Source: Periplaneta americana (lineage: Eukaryota > Arthropoda > Insecta > Blattodea > Blattidae). From it: 64,000 nucleotides of DNA. A model generated the notes under the pieces. That model was not told where the DNA came from. It saw only the letters and a list, made by a program, of their open reading frames with translations, and did not search any database. Position numbers and translations under genes: made by a program. The stretch covers positions 3,895,501-3,959,500 of the forward strand of contig NW_027185502.1 of the NCBI RefSeq assembly GCF_040183065.1, written 5' to 3'. The first letter of the stretch is position 1. Each line of letters starts with the position of its first letter. Shown in pieces: positions 23,210 to 33,070 of this stretch.

Positions 23210-23975
23210 TACAGGATGATTCAAAACCTCTGCGACAAACTGTGGCAAACTCTGAGGAGTGATAGGTCTCTTTTTGTTAAACAACCTATGTCGTTTCAAA
23301 GTTACCGTTGAAAATGTTTTTTTTGCGCGGGCGTACGTCAATGTATGTGAATGTGTGCACCCCTGTTTGTTTGTTTGTTTGTTTGTTTGTTGAGATGTTT
23401 GTAAGAGAAGAGAAGGGTTGTTGTTGTTTGTTTATGTTTATTGTTCAATGCCTTTTCGTTTCAGTTCTGTGTAATCATCAATTGAGAATGGATGTTTACG
23501 CGGTCTTCCACCAGTGCGCCAGGGACGAAGAGACCCATCGTCTCGAAAGCGCTGATAAAGTCGAGCAAACATTGTGTGGTGAGGGTGATTGCTGTTTTGA
23601 AACTGTTGTTGGTACATGTGGAGAGCTCTTCTTCCGTTTCCGTGAGCCTCCCCATAACACATTACCATGTCGGCTAACTCGGGAAAAGTGTAGACATCCA
23701 TTCTCAATTGATGATTAGACTGAACTGAAAGGAAAAGGTATTGAACATTAAACGTAAACAAACAACAACAACCCTTCTCGTTTCTTACAAACATCTCAAC
23801 ATTAAAACAGGGGTGCACACATTTGCCTACATTGACATACGCCCGCGCAAAAACATTTTCAACGGTAACTTCGAAACGACGCGTCAAAAGACATAGGTTG
23901 TTTAACAAAAGAGTTCCTTATTATTAGATCTGTCACCCCTCAGAGTTTGTCGCAGAGGTTTTGAATCACTCTGTA
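23210..23975 (-). mobile_element. Fold-back Tc1/mariner-like element with a DUF4817-type ORF
   Basis: The ends are TACAGGATGATTCAAAACCT and, reversed, TACAGAGTGATTCAAAACCT, with TA duplications at 23208-23209 and 23976-23977. The inverted arms are very long: about 280 bp on each side (about 23210-23490 and 23690-23975) can pair, leaving a loop of only about 200 bp. The arms carry GGTTGTTGTTGTTTGTTTA and AATCATCAATTGAGAATGGA in inverse orientation. The loop plus part of an arm encodes the DUF4817 segment. No catalytic domain remains. Confidence 0.75.
23438..23701 (-). pseudogene. DUF4817-type helix-turn-helix protein fragment
   Basis: The ATG at 23699-23701 starts a reading frame with YTFPELADMVMCYGEAHGNG, RRALHMYQQQF, then HPHHTMFARLYQRFRDDGSL and GRPRKHP. 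This is the DUF4817 pattern (F/Y...E.ADM...YGEA.GN.RRA...Y...FP.R..P....F.R..QRLRE.GS), a helix-turn-helix that forms the N-terminus of a group of mariner-like transposases in arthropods. The frame then runs into the inverted arm and stops at 23438, so the catalytic part is gone. The open frame upstream of the ATG is arm sequence and probably not translated. Confidence 0.65.
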
Positions 23976-24052
23976 TAAAGAAAAAAGGAGTTGACACAAG
24001 TTTGGGGGGCAGTGCCCCCATGCCCTCCCATAACTCCGCCTATGCTTGCTCC

Positions 24053-24650
24053 TTCAAAAACTTAACCTTACTGTATAGTCCAGGACTTTAGTCAATTTGA
24101 TCGCAGTAGTTGCGCAACAAGTTTCAAGCTAGTTCAATTTTCTCGTTTGGTGATAAATTCCAAATTTTGTAAGACTTCAAATGACTCAACAGAGTGTCGA
24201 ATTTAGACCACTTTTGCATTATCATATCTTTGCCAAGCACCCATTTAAATTTAGAACTAGCAATGGAAATGTCGTTGTTTTTGAAATATTAATTCTAAGT
24301 TCGTTAATTACTTTTAAACTCGCAATAATTTTTGGCACAACAGAAGTACTGCCAATTTTAAAAAATACAACGTTCAATATCATTTACTATTACCGTGAAC
24401 CCATCAATTTTCATATTTTCGATACTACTTTTGTACTGGTTAAAATCTGAAATCACGTCATTTGCCAACCACTTGCTAAACGCATCTTCATCTCTCGCCT
24501 CCGCTTCTTGTCATCTTTCTTCTGGTTCTTCACGTTTTTGTTTACATTCAGAGGACAAATATGATGGCTGATTTGGAAGTTTTGAAGGGACTGCATCATC
24601 TGTGAGTTTAGGTATTTTTCTGGGCACTACAAGGACACTACCGTCACTTC
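24053..24650 (-). pseudogene. P-element/THAP9-like transposase, 5' segment (THAP end and linker)
   Basis: On the minus strand VPRKIPKLTDDAVPSKLPNQ followed by PSYLSS matches the end of a THAP zinc-finger domain (L.P.AVPS.FP..P.YLS). A charged linker comes next, then KWSKFDTLLSHLKSYKIWNL and KVKFLKEQ just before element A. The zinc-binding N-terminal half of the THAP domain is not visible. Stops and frameshifts are present. With 19370-19453 and 10618-11541 it forms one gene of about 1.6 kb, now spread over 14 kb. Confidence 0.6.
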
Positions 24651-24762
24651 GAACTGCTCTTCCACATTTTAACCAGTTCAAAAGTAGGATCGAAAATATG
24701 ATAACTGTCTCTGGTAATCGACTTGGATACCACGAAACCTGCGACATGAGTAGCACAAAGGA

Positions 24763-24966
24763 TTTTTTTTATTTTACGACGCTTTATCAACATCTAGGTT
24801 ATTTAGCGTCTGAATGAGATGAAGGTGATAATGCTGGTGAAACGAGTAACGAAAGTTACCCAGCATTTGCTCATATTGGGTTGAGGGAAAACCCCGGAAA
24901 AAAACCTCAACCAGGTAACTTGTCCCGACCGGGAATCGAACCCGGGCCACCTGGTTTCACGGCCAG
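24763..24966 (-). mobile_element. SINE-A copy 3, 5'-truncated, 11-bp TSD
   Basis: It is flanked by AGCACAAAGGA at 24752-24762 and 24967-24977. The core and 3' end are intact, including CGACGCTTTATCAACATCTA at the tail. The tRNA head stops inside CCTGGTTTCACGGCCAG, so the A box is missing and this copy is unlikely to be transcribed from its own promoter. Confidence 0.88.
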
Positions 24967-24984
24967 AGCACAAAGGAAACTGGA

Positions 24985-25912
24985 TTCTGTTCACTATGTG
25001 AAGACGGTTGTGCACCACTCAATGACAGTGAAACGGTGTGTGAACTAGATCCATATAATGGAAAGACTATTATGAAATTTAAATGTGTGGAATACTATTA
25101 AAAACGTGTTAGAAATGCTCTACGCCAACTAGCAAAATCAAACAATCTAGGTTGTAGAGGGGGGCTAACGCACAAACTTATCAACAAGCTCCAGAACTAC
25201 TTTGGCATTGCTTTGAGGGCCAATACTGGCAGTGCAGAAGATACGTGTAGAGCAATCTGGGCTTCCTTGTTCCTTATCGCAGCAGATGATGACCAGCCTC
25301 TCCACGTGAAGTGTCCAGTGGGTGAAGGGAGTTGGTGTCCTTACCAAGTAGCGAAAGCCAAAGGAGAAACATGCAAACGCAAAGGACCTGGCATGAAAAT
25401 AGATATCGTAAGAGCGATTAAATCTGTATATAAGAGGTTGATTGACATAACGTTGTTGGCAAGGTGCTTACATAGAAAAACCCAAAATGTGAATGAGGCG
25501 TTCAATGGAACAATATGGAACAGGTGCCCCAAGGAAGTTGATACAGCTCAGGAAACTGTAAATTTGTGTGTTAGTAATGCTGTGTGTCATTTTATTTTTG
25601 GATTCAGAAGTAGAAATTAAAATTCTAAGGAGGATGGATGTAAACCCTGAAACAAACACCATCGCAGGAGTTGCCGCATCAATGGAAAATGAGGACAAAA
25701 GCCGCATCAATGGAAAATGAGGGCAAAGCCGCATCAATGGAAAAAGAGAACAAAAGTGCCAGAAAACATCAACACCTAAAGTTAAAACAAGGAGGAGGTA
25801 TCTGAGAGACAGAAAGAAGCTGAAACTGGACCAACATGAAGCTGCTGAAGGGGTGACATATGAAGCTGGAGGCTTCTATGCTCTGAAAGTTCGTGGCTCA
25901 TTTCCTGTAAGT
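24985..25912 (+). pseudogene. Mutator-like transposase, 3' half
   Basis: The plus strand reads LDPYNGKTIMKFKCVEYY, a stop, KRVRNALRQLAKSNNLGC, GGLTHKLINKLQNYFGIALR, then ASLFLIAADDDQ, CPVGEGSWCPYQVA, a KTQNVNEAFNGTIWNRCPK block holding the likely third catalytic acid, and SNAVCHFIFGF. After further breaks it ends in KTRRRYLRDRKK and TYEAGGF, the usual C-terminus of a Mutator-like family common in arthropods. The 5' half is absent. A relative holding the 5' half lies at 52690-53850, overlapping only around the GG(R)LT...LQNY(F/Y)G segment. Confidence 0.75.
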
Positions 25913-26424
25913 AGTAATTTTAGAACATTTAATTTTTTGAGACATGATATCTCAGCCAAATATGATGATTAAGGAGCGGATTCCTATGTAATTAAATATC
26001 ATTTTTGTTTGTGATAAAACACAATTAACAAAGTTAAAAATTTCGAACATGAAGTTTCAAGTTTAAAACCCGAATTTTATTTCACATAAAAACATATATT
26101 TTTACAAAAAATTGTGTAAATACATATTTTCAGGAAATCTATTATAAACACATAAATCTTGGAGTTTTTTTACTTAAATAATTTTTTACAAGAATTTTTA
26201 AACATTTTAAAACTAAATCAATTATGTAACTCAGAAGTACGTTATCTTTTTAAGAATTCTTGGTTGCTTCGTGTTTCTAAGCGCTGTGTGGTGTATCCAT
26301 GGTACATTTTTGTAATAGTATCGCCTCAAGTTCTGAGAACTGCTAGGCAGCATATCAGTGTTATTATTAGAGAATAAATTAAAATGGACAAGAAGGAGAG
26401 ATCTTGCAACACAAAATTAGGAGT

Positions 26425-27470
26425 TTATTGTTGCTGAAGATGATTTCATTCAATGCTTTGTTTGTGAAACACAACAGATAAGAGCTCGGGTATGAATATT
26501 ATTTTTTTTCTTAATTTAGACCGGCCAGAGGTCGTTTACCAAAGTTATCTCTTTTGTTTTCTGTTTTCGTTTTTCATTTGTTTTCCTTTGTTTTACTTAT
26601 ACTAATACAAACACAACACCCATGCTCAAGGCGGGACTCGAACCCACAACCCTTCGGACCAAGCAATAAGGACATGCCGTACCCCTACCACTTGAGCCAT
26701 CCGGGCCGACATTTTATTTTGACCGGCCAGAGGCCATTTACTGAAGTTATCATTGTTTTCCTGTTTTCTTTTATTTGTTTCCTTTTACTTAAACTAATAC
26801 AAACACAACACCATGCCCGAGGCGGGACTCGAACCCACAGCCCTTCAGAGCAAGCGGTAGAGACAGTCCATGCCTCTAGCGCTTGCGCCACCCAGGCCGG
26901 CTAATTTAGACAAATCTCTCACCTCTCGCTCGGCAATAAGTCTTGTGATTCCCTGTTATCGGCTTCGTCAATCGATATCCTTCAAGATATACTGAAAGAT
27001 GGTTGTTTAAAAAACGATTTGGCTTTCCTATTAGCAAATCTAATCTTTTTGTGTGACACCACAAAAAAAAAACTCGATACATCCAAAAGCCTGTTGTCTG
27101 AAACAGGGAGGTGCGTGCCGTGAAAATTAAACTAGACTCGCTACCAGGTTCAGAAGTACAATTACTAAGGGACAAATTCCAGAATGTGTTTGGGAAAAAC
27201 AGTAGATATAAAAAAAAAATGTGTAAAGTTGCTCAAGTATTGGAGGGTGTGCCTGTAGGTGAAATTGACGGTGTATGTGTTTGTGACATTCCTCTCTTTA
27301 AATATGCACGTCTGACGTCCTGTGATGTGGAAAGATCGTTTTCACAGTATAAGTCGTTGTTCAGAGATAATCGGCATGCATTTGTGATGGAGAATTTGGA
27401 GATGACCTTTGTTGTTCACTGCAATTCTCGGCCAACTACTAGCACTCAAGTGTGGTTGGTGAGTACCTAG
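26425..27470 (+). pseudogene. hAT-2 transposase remnant
   Basis: Before the SINE a frame gives EFIVAEDDFIQCFVCETQQI, a possible start of a BED finger with its C-x2-C. After the SINE a frame reads CLKNDLAFLLANLIFLCD then KKLDTSKSLLSE. From 27111 a frame continues with LLRDKFQNVFGKNSRYKKKM, VAQVLEGVPVGEIDGV and [20 protein letters not shown], ending at 27470. The last block aligns with residues about 453-472 of the hAT-P1 transposase. The catalytic middle is deleted. Confidence 0.72.
26521..26901 (-). mobile_element. Dimeric tRNA-derived SINE, TSD TAATTTAGA
   Basis: Two head-to-tail tRNA-like monomers (minus strand: 26721-26901, then 26521-26710) are joined by a short A-rich linker (AAAATAAAAT). 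They are flanked as a unit by TAATTTAGA at 26512-26520 and 26902-26910. Each monomer has GGTTCGAGTCCCGCC (B box) and a TGTTGTGTTTGTATTAGT body, and ends in GGCC(T)CTGGCCGGTC. A single duplication around both implies insertion as one dimeric RNA copy. Confidence 0.85.
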
Positions 27471-27624
27471 TAACATTTTTTTTTTCCAAGCTAAGTAAGG
27501 TATTTTTGTCATATTTAAAGAAAATATTTTTTAATTTTTAGCAAATATTTTCGTACTTTTTAGCACATAAAAATAAATATATTTAAATTTTTTAGCACAT
27601 AAAAATCCGCTCCCTAATGATGAT

Positions 27625-29130
27625 ACCAAGAAGATATTGGTATCATTTTGAAGCTTCCTTAGTGCCTGACAATGAATAAAATTACAATAATATAGTTAAT
27701 ATCTTTGGATTTTTTTTACATAATTATGGAACATAAAACACTGTCATATGTTACATATATGGTAATATTTAATTAATGTAAATGAAAATAAAAAATAGCT
27801 CTATGTCAGGCATTAAACAATAGTTTTAGCTATAAAATAGTGAAAAAAACTGTGGCTCTATCTTGAAAACTGCATGAGATATGTTTTAGTTTTAAGTCAA
27901 ATTTAAAAACAAAATAATTTTTAGAAACAATTTAGAAACAATTTTAAGGGATCTGTTCAGTACATTCTCTTTCCGGTACCATACTCAATTGTTTAAAAAT
28001 TGTATAGGGCAATATTATGCAAAACAAAATTGTTTATATGTAAAGGTGTACATATAGGCTACCTAAATGCAATTTATTCATTTTGTTTGTCTATAGTTGA
28101 GTTGAGATGTCTGAAAAGTCTAACCAGTTTAATTAAAGATAGAATCAAGAAGGTGCTTTCAGATGGTACAACATAAAGACATAAAAATTACATTATTTTG
28201 TTTTGTTATAAAATAAAATTAATTGCTCTATTGAAGGACAACGTTTTATAGCTTCTTCTTCTTCTTCTTCTTCTTCCCTTCAAGTATTAGGCCAAATGGC
28301 CTGTTACGATCTCACATTTTATAGCTAAAAGAAAAAAAATAATGACATTTCATCAACATACTCTAGGATTCCAGAATCTACAATATTTTCGTTGAAATTT
28401 TTTAATTTTCCGAAAACGAAAGCTTCGAAAATTGGAATGCAATGTTCATTACAGTGGTCAACAGTCATTTTGCGCCAGACATAAAACTAACAAATTGTTA
28501 CTAATTTCGACTCATGAATTAAAAAAAAAATAACAAGAAAAATGTTCCATCAGTTCGGGTTTTCGAGGTGAACAATATAATTTTCTATGTATTTTATTTA
28601 AAAAATTACCGTATTTCTTGTGAAACTATTTGTGATGACCTATTATGTGGAAAACAATGTTAGAAGCACTTGTAGAAATGTAAATTATTTTATTGCCCTT
28701 TTACGAATCGATTTGGAGGAGGTGAAACAGGTTCGCGATATGAATTCGCTAGAGTTTACATGATTTTATTGAGATGTGTATTTATTTGATGACATTACTG
28801 TAGTTTATATTTTGCAATATACTACTCTGTAAACACCATTTATAGAAGCAGAAATTGTTTTAATGCCCTTTTCGGTGTCATTTAGAGAGGGAGATTCGCC
28901 GCATGAAATCACTTCAGATTACCAAGAGATTTCCTTGGTGTTAGTATTCTGTGTAAGAAGTGTATTGCTTTAAAATGTGCTTTAATGATAACATTCAAAG
29001 TACGAATGTTTATATGAGCGAATTTGAAGGTTGTAGCATTGCTTCTTAGAATGCAATTAGGTTACACAAAATCGTTCTGTGCGAATGGGACAGTCACGCT
29101 CGAAATAAGCATTATAAAATAAAAGTATGG
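27625..29130. other. Unassigned AT-rich stretch with minor repeats
   Basis: No gene recognised. TGCCTGACA (about 27664) and TGTCAGGCA (about 27804) form a short inverted pair about 140 bp apart. The stretch 28085-28150 (TTTGTCTATAGTT...AGTTTAATTAAA) recurs at 32175-32240. Segments at about 28670-28780 and 28845-28935 (TTATTGCCCTTTT versus TTAATGCCCTTTT and what follows) look like an old tandem duplication of about 170 bp. Confidence 0.4.
28251..28320. repeat. (CTT)n microsatellite and AGGCCAAATGGCCT palindrome
   Basis: Eight CTT units are followed by TTAGGCCAAATGGCCTG, a hairpin similar in kind to those at 7969-8030 and 31914-31985. It is probably the 3' end of a related retroelement on the minus strand. 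Confidence 0.5.
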
Positions 29131-29139
29131 CCAATGCGA

Positions 29140-29932
29140 CAATTACTAGAGCCAGGGAAGAAAAATATTATATTATACCTCAAAGTAAAGTAATTTTATC
29201 CCGTTTACACATTATGTTAGGGTTAATGAAGAATACTGCTAAAGGGATTACTCATGAAACTAATGCATTTAGTGACTAAAAAATAAAAGAGAACGTTTTC
29301 AATGGACCACAAATTACAGTAATAATGAAGGACAATCACTTCGAATCTTTGTTGGAAGGAAAAGAGAGAGCCGCCTGGATTGCATTCAAGATTAAATTTT
29401 CTGGGTAACCGTGAAAATTTATTTTTGTTTTATTGGGTTATTTTATGACGCTGTATCAACATCTAGGTGAAATGAGTCCGGGGTCCATCACCGAAAGTTA
29501 CCCAGCATTTGCTCGTATTGGTTTGAGGGAAAACCACGGAAAAACTTCAACCAGGTAACTTGCCCCGACCGGGATTCGAACCCGGACCACCTGGTTTCGC
29601 GGCCAGATGCGCTGACCGTTACTCCACAGGTGTGGATACCGTGGAAGTGAGTACTATGAAGAACTAGTACAAAATTTACTGTTGGCGTTTGACGCTATGG
29701 GTTGCCCGTATCCCTTAAAATTCACTTCATTTACTCCCATCTTGACTTCTTCCCTGAGAATTGTGACAAATTCAGTGATGAGCATTGTAAGCGCTGTGAT
29801 GAAGAAATTTTATTTAAAAAAAAAATAGCAAGGACAGTGAGTACTAATATGATAGCAGACTATTGTTGGACTTCAGCTCGTGATGTACCTGATGCCCACT
29901 ATAAAAGAAAATGCAGAAAAAGAAAGCTGTAA
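29140..29932 (+). pseudogene. Unclassified transposon-type ORF split by a SINE
   Basis: Plus-strand frames read LHIMLGLMKNTAKGITHETN and a VFNGPQITVIMKDNHFESLL block, then EGKERAAWIAFKIKF. After the SINE come SEYYEELVQNLLLAFDAMGC, LKIHFIYSHLDFFPENCDKF, SDEHCKRC and MIADYCWT...KRKCRKRKL. I recognise the block order (LH..LGLMK...FDGPQI...AW.SF...LK.HFLHSHLDFFPEN...SDE.GER...MMADYCW) as a protein often met in arthropod genomic repeats. I cannot name its class. Frameshifts and a Cys in place of the usual Gly-Glu show decay. Confidence 0.5.
29417..29637 (-). mobile_element. SINE-A copy 4, internally deleted
   Basis: SINE-A in minus orientation with a complete head (TTACTCCACAGGTGTGG side) but lacking the GTTATTTAGCGTCTGAATGA segment near the 3' end. 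The flanks ACCGTGAAA (29408-29416) and ACCGTGGAA (29638-29646) form an approximate 9-bp duplication. It splits the ORF at 29140-29932. Confidence 0.8.
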
Positions 29933-30608
29933 TCTTCTGAATAGTGAGTATTTAACTTTATGGTCATTATATAAAGCAGGATTTTCAATAGATATAAATT
30001 CGAAAATTTCTCAAAAAGCCGTAACCTAAAACTGCTTTTTATTGTCATATTCGTATTCAAGAGGTTCAAATTATGTAGAAAACTTTTATCACATGCCCAG
30101 TGCAAAAAAAAAAAAAAAAAATGTTAAAATTTGTTACGCAGTGATCAATATTAGTTTTAAAAGTAACTACTACGGAAATAGACATTTATTTCAATGAACG
30201 AATGTCGAATTAACCTATTTCTATTGTATTATTATTTTAAAAAGTTTTGACTCCTACAGATGTTTCTAATCTATGTCTTCTATCAGTAAGTTCATTACCA
30301 CATGACTGACATAATGTAGTATCAGAAACTGTCGTAGTGTGATAAAAAGCGGTGAAATTTCACCTGTCTACTTTCACTTGTCCAAGAGAAAATGGGGACA
30401 CATGCAAATAAATGTAATTTTTTAAAAACCAAATACACAGATGAACACGTGGTAAGAACTATATTTCCTTAACTACACAGTCGCAACATTGAAGTTCATC
30501 TCCTAACTATTACGAAAACGCAGCCAACATAGTATAGAATTAATTTCTGCTACAAAATTAATAAAACAAGAGGAAGAAGATCTCCAAGCTTAAGAGTGAA
30601 TTTTATAA

Positions 30609-30775
30609 TGATAAAAATCAAGTAACATGAGTGCAATACATAACTGCATCATAAAATGTAAGTTATATCAGTTTCTTTACAAAACTTAAAAATAGGGTTT
30701 AAATATAAAATACGAAAACGACAATATTTAAATTCCATTGCGGCCGGTTGACTACATTTAAAATCAAGTCGAAAG
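30609..30775 (+). repeat. Dispersed repeat E, copy 1
   Basis: About 165 bp (from GATAAAAATCAAGTAAC to CGGTTGACTACATTT) recurs in the same orientation at 59090-59251 with moderate divergence. It is non-coding, and the ends are not resolved. Confidence 0.75.
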
Positions 30776-31913
30776 TTGTCAACACAAGTACCATCAATTT
30801 TCTCACCTACAGCTTCTATTCCCTGACGCTAGTTCCATTTTTGCATTCTCTATGGAATTCGCGTTCATCTCTCAACGCGTAACAAAGCCCTCTTCAACAA
30901 TGCAAATGATATATTGGACCGCCATTATGAGTTTTGATTTCATTTAAAGCAAGAAAAGATAGCGCATTATGTATATTGTGGAGCTCGGTTCGATTCTCAT
31001 GGGACAATCAGGATGAAGCTCTTCCCACTGAGGTAAGCTTTCTAATTATATTACGATTCCTGCTTGAAAACTACAACAGCAAGTAGGGAATAAAACATTT
31101 ACGTTTTGTAGCGTCAGTGGCTATTCTAGGAATAAATGTGTATATTAGGGGGCTGATAATTAAGACTACATTGGACAGGCATATTTAGAAACACTAACGA
31201 ATGCACGACGTAGTTTAAAAGTTACTGAGGATAATGAGGTTTTGTGGTTTTAATACATTACACTGTTTTATGACCATCCTTCCTTACTAATGAATAGTAA
31301 TAAAATAAATCATATAATGCTGCACGTGTGAAAGTTTGGAAACATGTGAATCGTAAATAGTATTTAAACAGTATTTTAAATTTGGATAATACTGCAAAAT
31401 GTATACAAACTCACGAAAATACGAATCAATAAAAACATGTAATATCACCAATAAAATTATTATAATATAATCGTACTATCCGAAAATATGTTACTGCGAA
31501 ATTCTATCTTTATAATCACGTTGCAAATGTAGTATGTTATGCGTTGTGAAAATAACAATCTCTTAATTTCTAAAATACCGTTAAGCCTATACGTCTCTCA
31601 GAATATTAGTCTTTATGTTAAAAAATGACTTATTGCAAGTTTATATTGTATCTGTAATCTGTGTATAAAATAAGAATTAATATAATATGTTCTGAATTTG
31701 TGAGATATAGTTTTCCAAGTCATATTAAAAAAAAACTGGGTATGATATAAGTGGGTGTACAGCGGTCAAGGGTAAAAAATCTTCCAATATAAATTAAATT
31801 ACTGTATATGTGTACATATTGATTCGATGCTGAAACTGATCAGAAAGAGGAAAAGGAATCATATTTTCGTTGGGTTTTACTTTGTTTATAGTTTGATTTT
31901 CTATTCTTTTATA

Positions 31914-31985
31914 TGTATTTCTGGCGGTGTGGAAGAGAAGGCCTAATGGCCTTAACTACACCAGAATAAATAAATAAAAACAAAT
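31914..31985 (+). repeat. Retroelement 3' end with GGCC palindrome and AATAAATAAA tail
   Basis: GGAAGAGAAGGCCTAATGGCC followed by TTAACTACACCAGAATAAAT and an A-rich tail is the plus-strand counterpart of 7969-8030. Confidence 0.6.
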
Positions 31986-32154
31986 AAATATATAAATTAA
32001 AAAAGAAAAACCTTGAACGTCAGGCACATGATGACATGTTTTCTTTTCGGTGCCTGATTTACAACTGTTTTAAATTGAGTTAACGCTGCCAGGCATTTCG
32101 CTAAGGAGTTCATCAATTCATGTAAGTGACGTTAAGTAAAGATTAATCTTAGCT

Positions 32155-32281
32155 TAGTAAAGGCAATTCGTTTTGGTTGTCTATAGTTAGGTTTCCGAGA
32201 TTTCCGAAAATATAATAAGCAGTTTAATTAAAAACAGAAGCAGAAAGGAAAACCCATGCAACGCCGGGTGCTTTTAGCTAG
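32155..32281 (+). mobile_element. Candidate Helitron 3' end
   Basis: ACCCATGCAACGCCGGGT forms a short hairpin, followed after a few bases by GCTTTTAGCTAG and then T at 32282. A GC-rich hairpin just before a terminal CTAG, inserted before T, is the Helitron 3' signature. The upstream block is shared with 28085-28150. The 5' end (TC) and the length are not determined, and no Rep/helicase ORF is present. Confidence 0.45.
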
Positions 32282-32798
32282 TTATAAAATAAATATTAAT
32301 AATTATTTTGATATCATTAATGCTATTAAAGATCTAACAGGAAATATAATATTTATCAGTTGCATATCTGGATTCTCTGCGTATTTATCCATGAAAACAA
32401 ATTACAGTACAAAAACAGGCTAAATGAAGAAGCAGAAATGAGGCTACACCTTCCCGCCCTAAAACCAAATAATTATACAAACAATTTGTAGCCTTTAAAA
32501 AAGAACATATTCAACCCACCAAACAGAACAATTAGGTTCTAGATTTTATATATTTACGTGTGTTATTTATTAAATACTATTAAAATATATTAATATTTGC
32601 ATCGTAAGGATTATTTTTTTTATTTTATTCTTTTAAAAATTTTATGAAAATTCTTTGTAGGCCTACTCTCATTAAAGCAAATGTGCACTTTAAACTAAAC
32701 TGAAAATGCAAGTATTGACAATGTATGTGCATTATCAACACAGTTTCAATCTACAGCTACACCCATTTCAATAAATTTGTAATAATAATTACTTACAA

Positions 32799-33070
32799 AT
32801 GGCTTTTAAGGAACCCGCAGGTTCATTGCTGCCCTCACATAAACCCGCCATCGGTCCCTATCCTGTGCAAGATTAATCCACTCTTTATCTTCATATCCCA
32901 CCTTCCTCAAATCCATTTTATTATTATCCTCCCATCTATGTCTCAGCCTCCCCAAAGGTCTTTTTCCCTCCGGTCTCCCAACTAACACTATATATGTATA
33001 TCTGGATTCGTCCATACCTTCTACATACCCTGCCCATCTCAAACGTCTAAATTTAACGTTCCTAATTATG
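32799..33070 (-). pseudogene. RTE-like LINE copy a, ORF2 3' end
   Basis: The minus strand reads MRWAGYVEGMDESRYTYIVL, VGRPEGKRPLGRLRHRWEDN and WINLAQDRDRWRVYVRAAMN, then LRVP and a stop. This is the C-terminus of the LINE whose copies b, c and d occur at 35733, 47606 and 42250. The 3' end is AAAGCCATTTGTAAG. It is interrupted at 33071 by another insert and continues at 33873. Confidence 0.82.

Larger units (their letters stand above)
19462..24044. mobile_element. hAT-type element A (CATAGGCGGAG ends), TSD CTTGCTCC, with nested insertions
   Basis: The inverted ends CATAGGCGGAG/CTCCGCCTATG are flanked by exact 8-bp duplications CTTGCTCC (19454-19461 and 24045-24052). Without its insertions the element would be about 750 bp and collinear with element B at 51470-52246, which has the same ends. 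Element A contains element C (19982-23044) and the fold-back DUF4817 element (23210-23975). It has no ORF of its own and is non-autonomous. It interrupts the P-like transposase gene. Confidence 0.9.
25970..27616 (+). mobile_element. hAT element (hAT-2), decayed, TSD ATGATGAT
   Basis: The ends TAAGGAGCGGATTCCTATGT and, reversed, TAGGGAGCGGATTTTTATGT agree at 17 of 20 positions. They are flanked by exact ATGATGAT (25962-25969 and 27617-27624). The transposase remnant resembles the hAT-P1 protein. A dimeric SINE is inserted at 26521-26901. Confidence 0.92.
29940..32150. other. Unassigned AT-rich stretch
   Basis: No gene recognised. It includes an A run at 30103-30120 and the dispersed repeats annotated separately at 30609 and 31914. 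Confidence 0.4.

Noticed and set aside
23308-23718. 136-residue plus-strand frame
   Set aside because: It arises because the arms of the fold-back element are inverted copies; the DUF4817 motifs are on the minus strand.
26554-26904. 116-residue plus-strand frame with repeated CSRRDSNPQ/ARGGTRTHS-like segments
   Set aside because: It is the translation of the dimeric SINE (reverse strand of tRNA-like monomers); the repetition comes from the two monomers.
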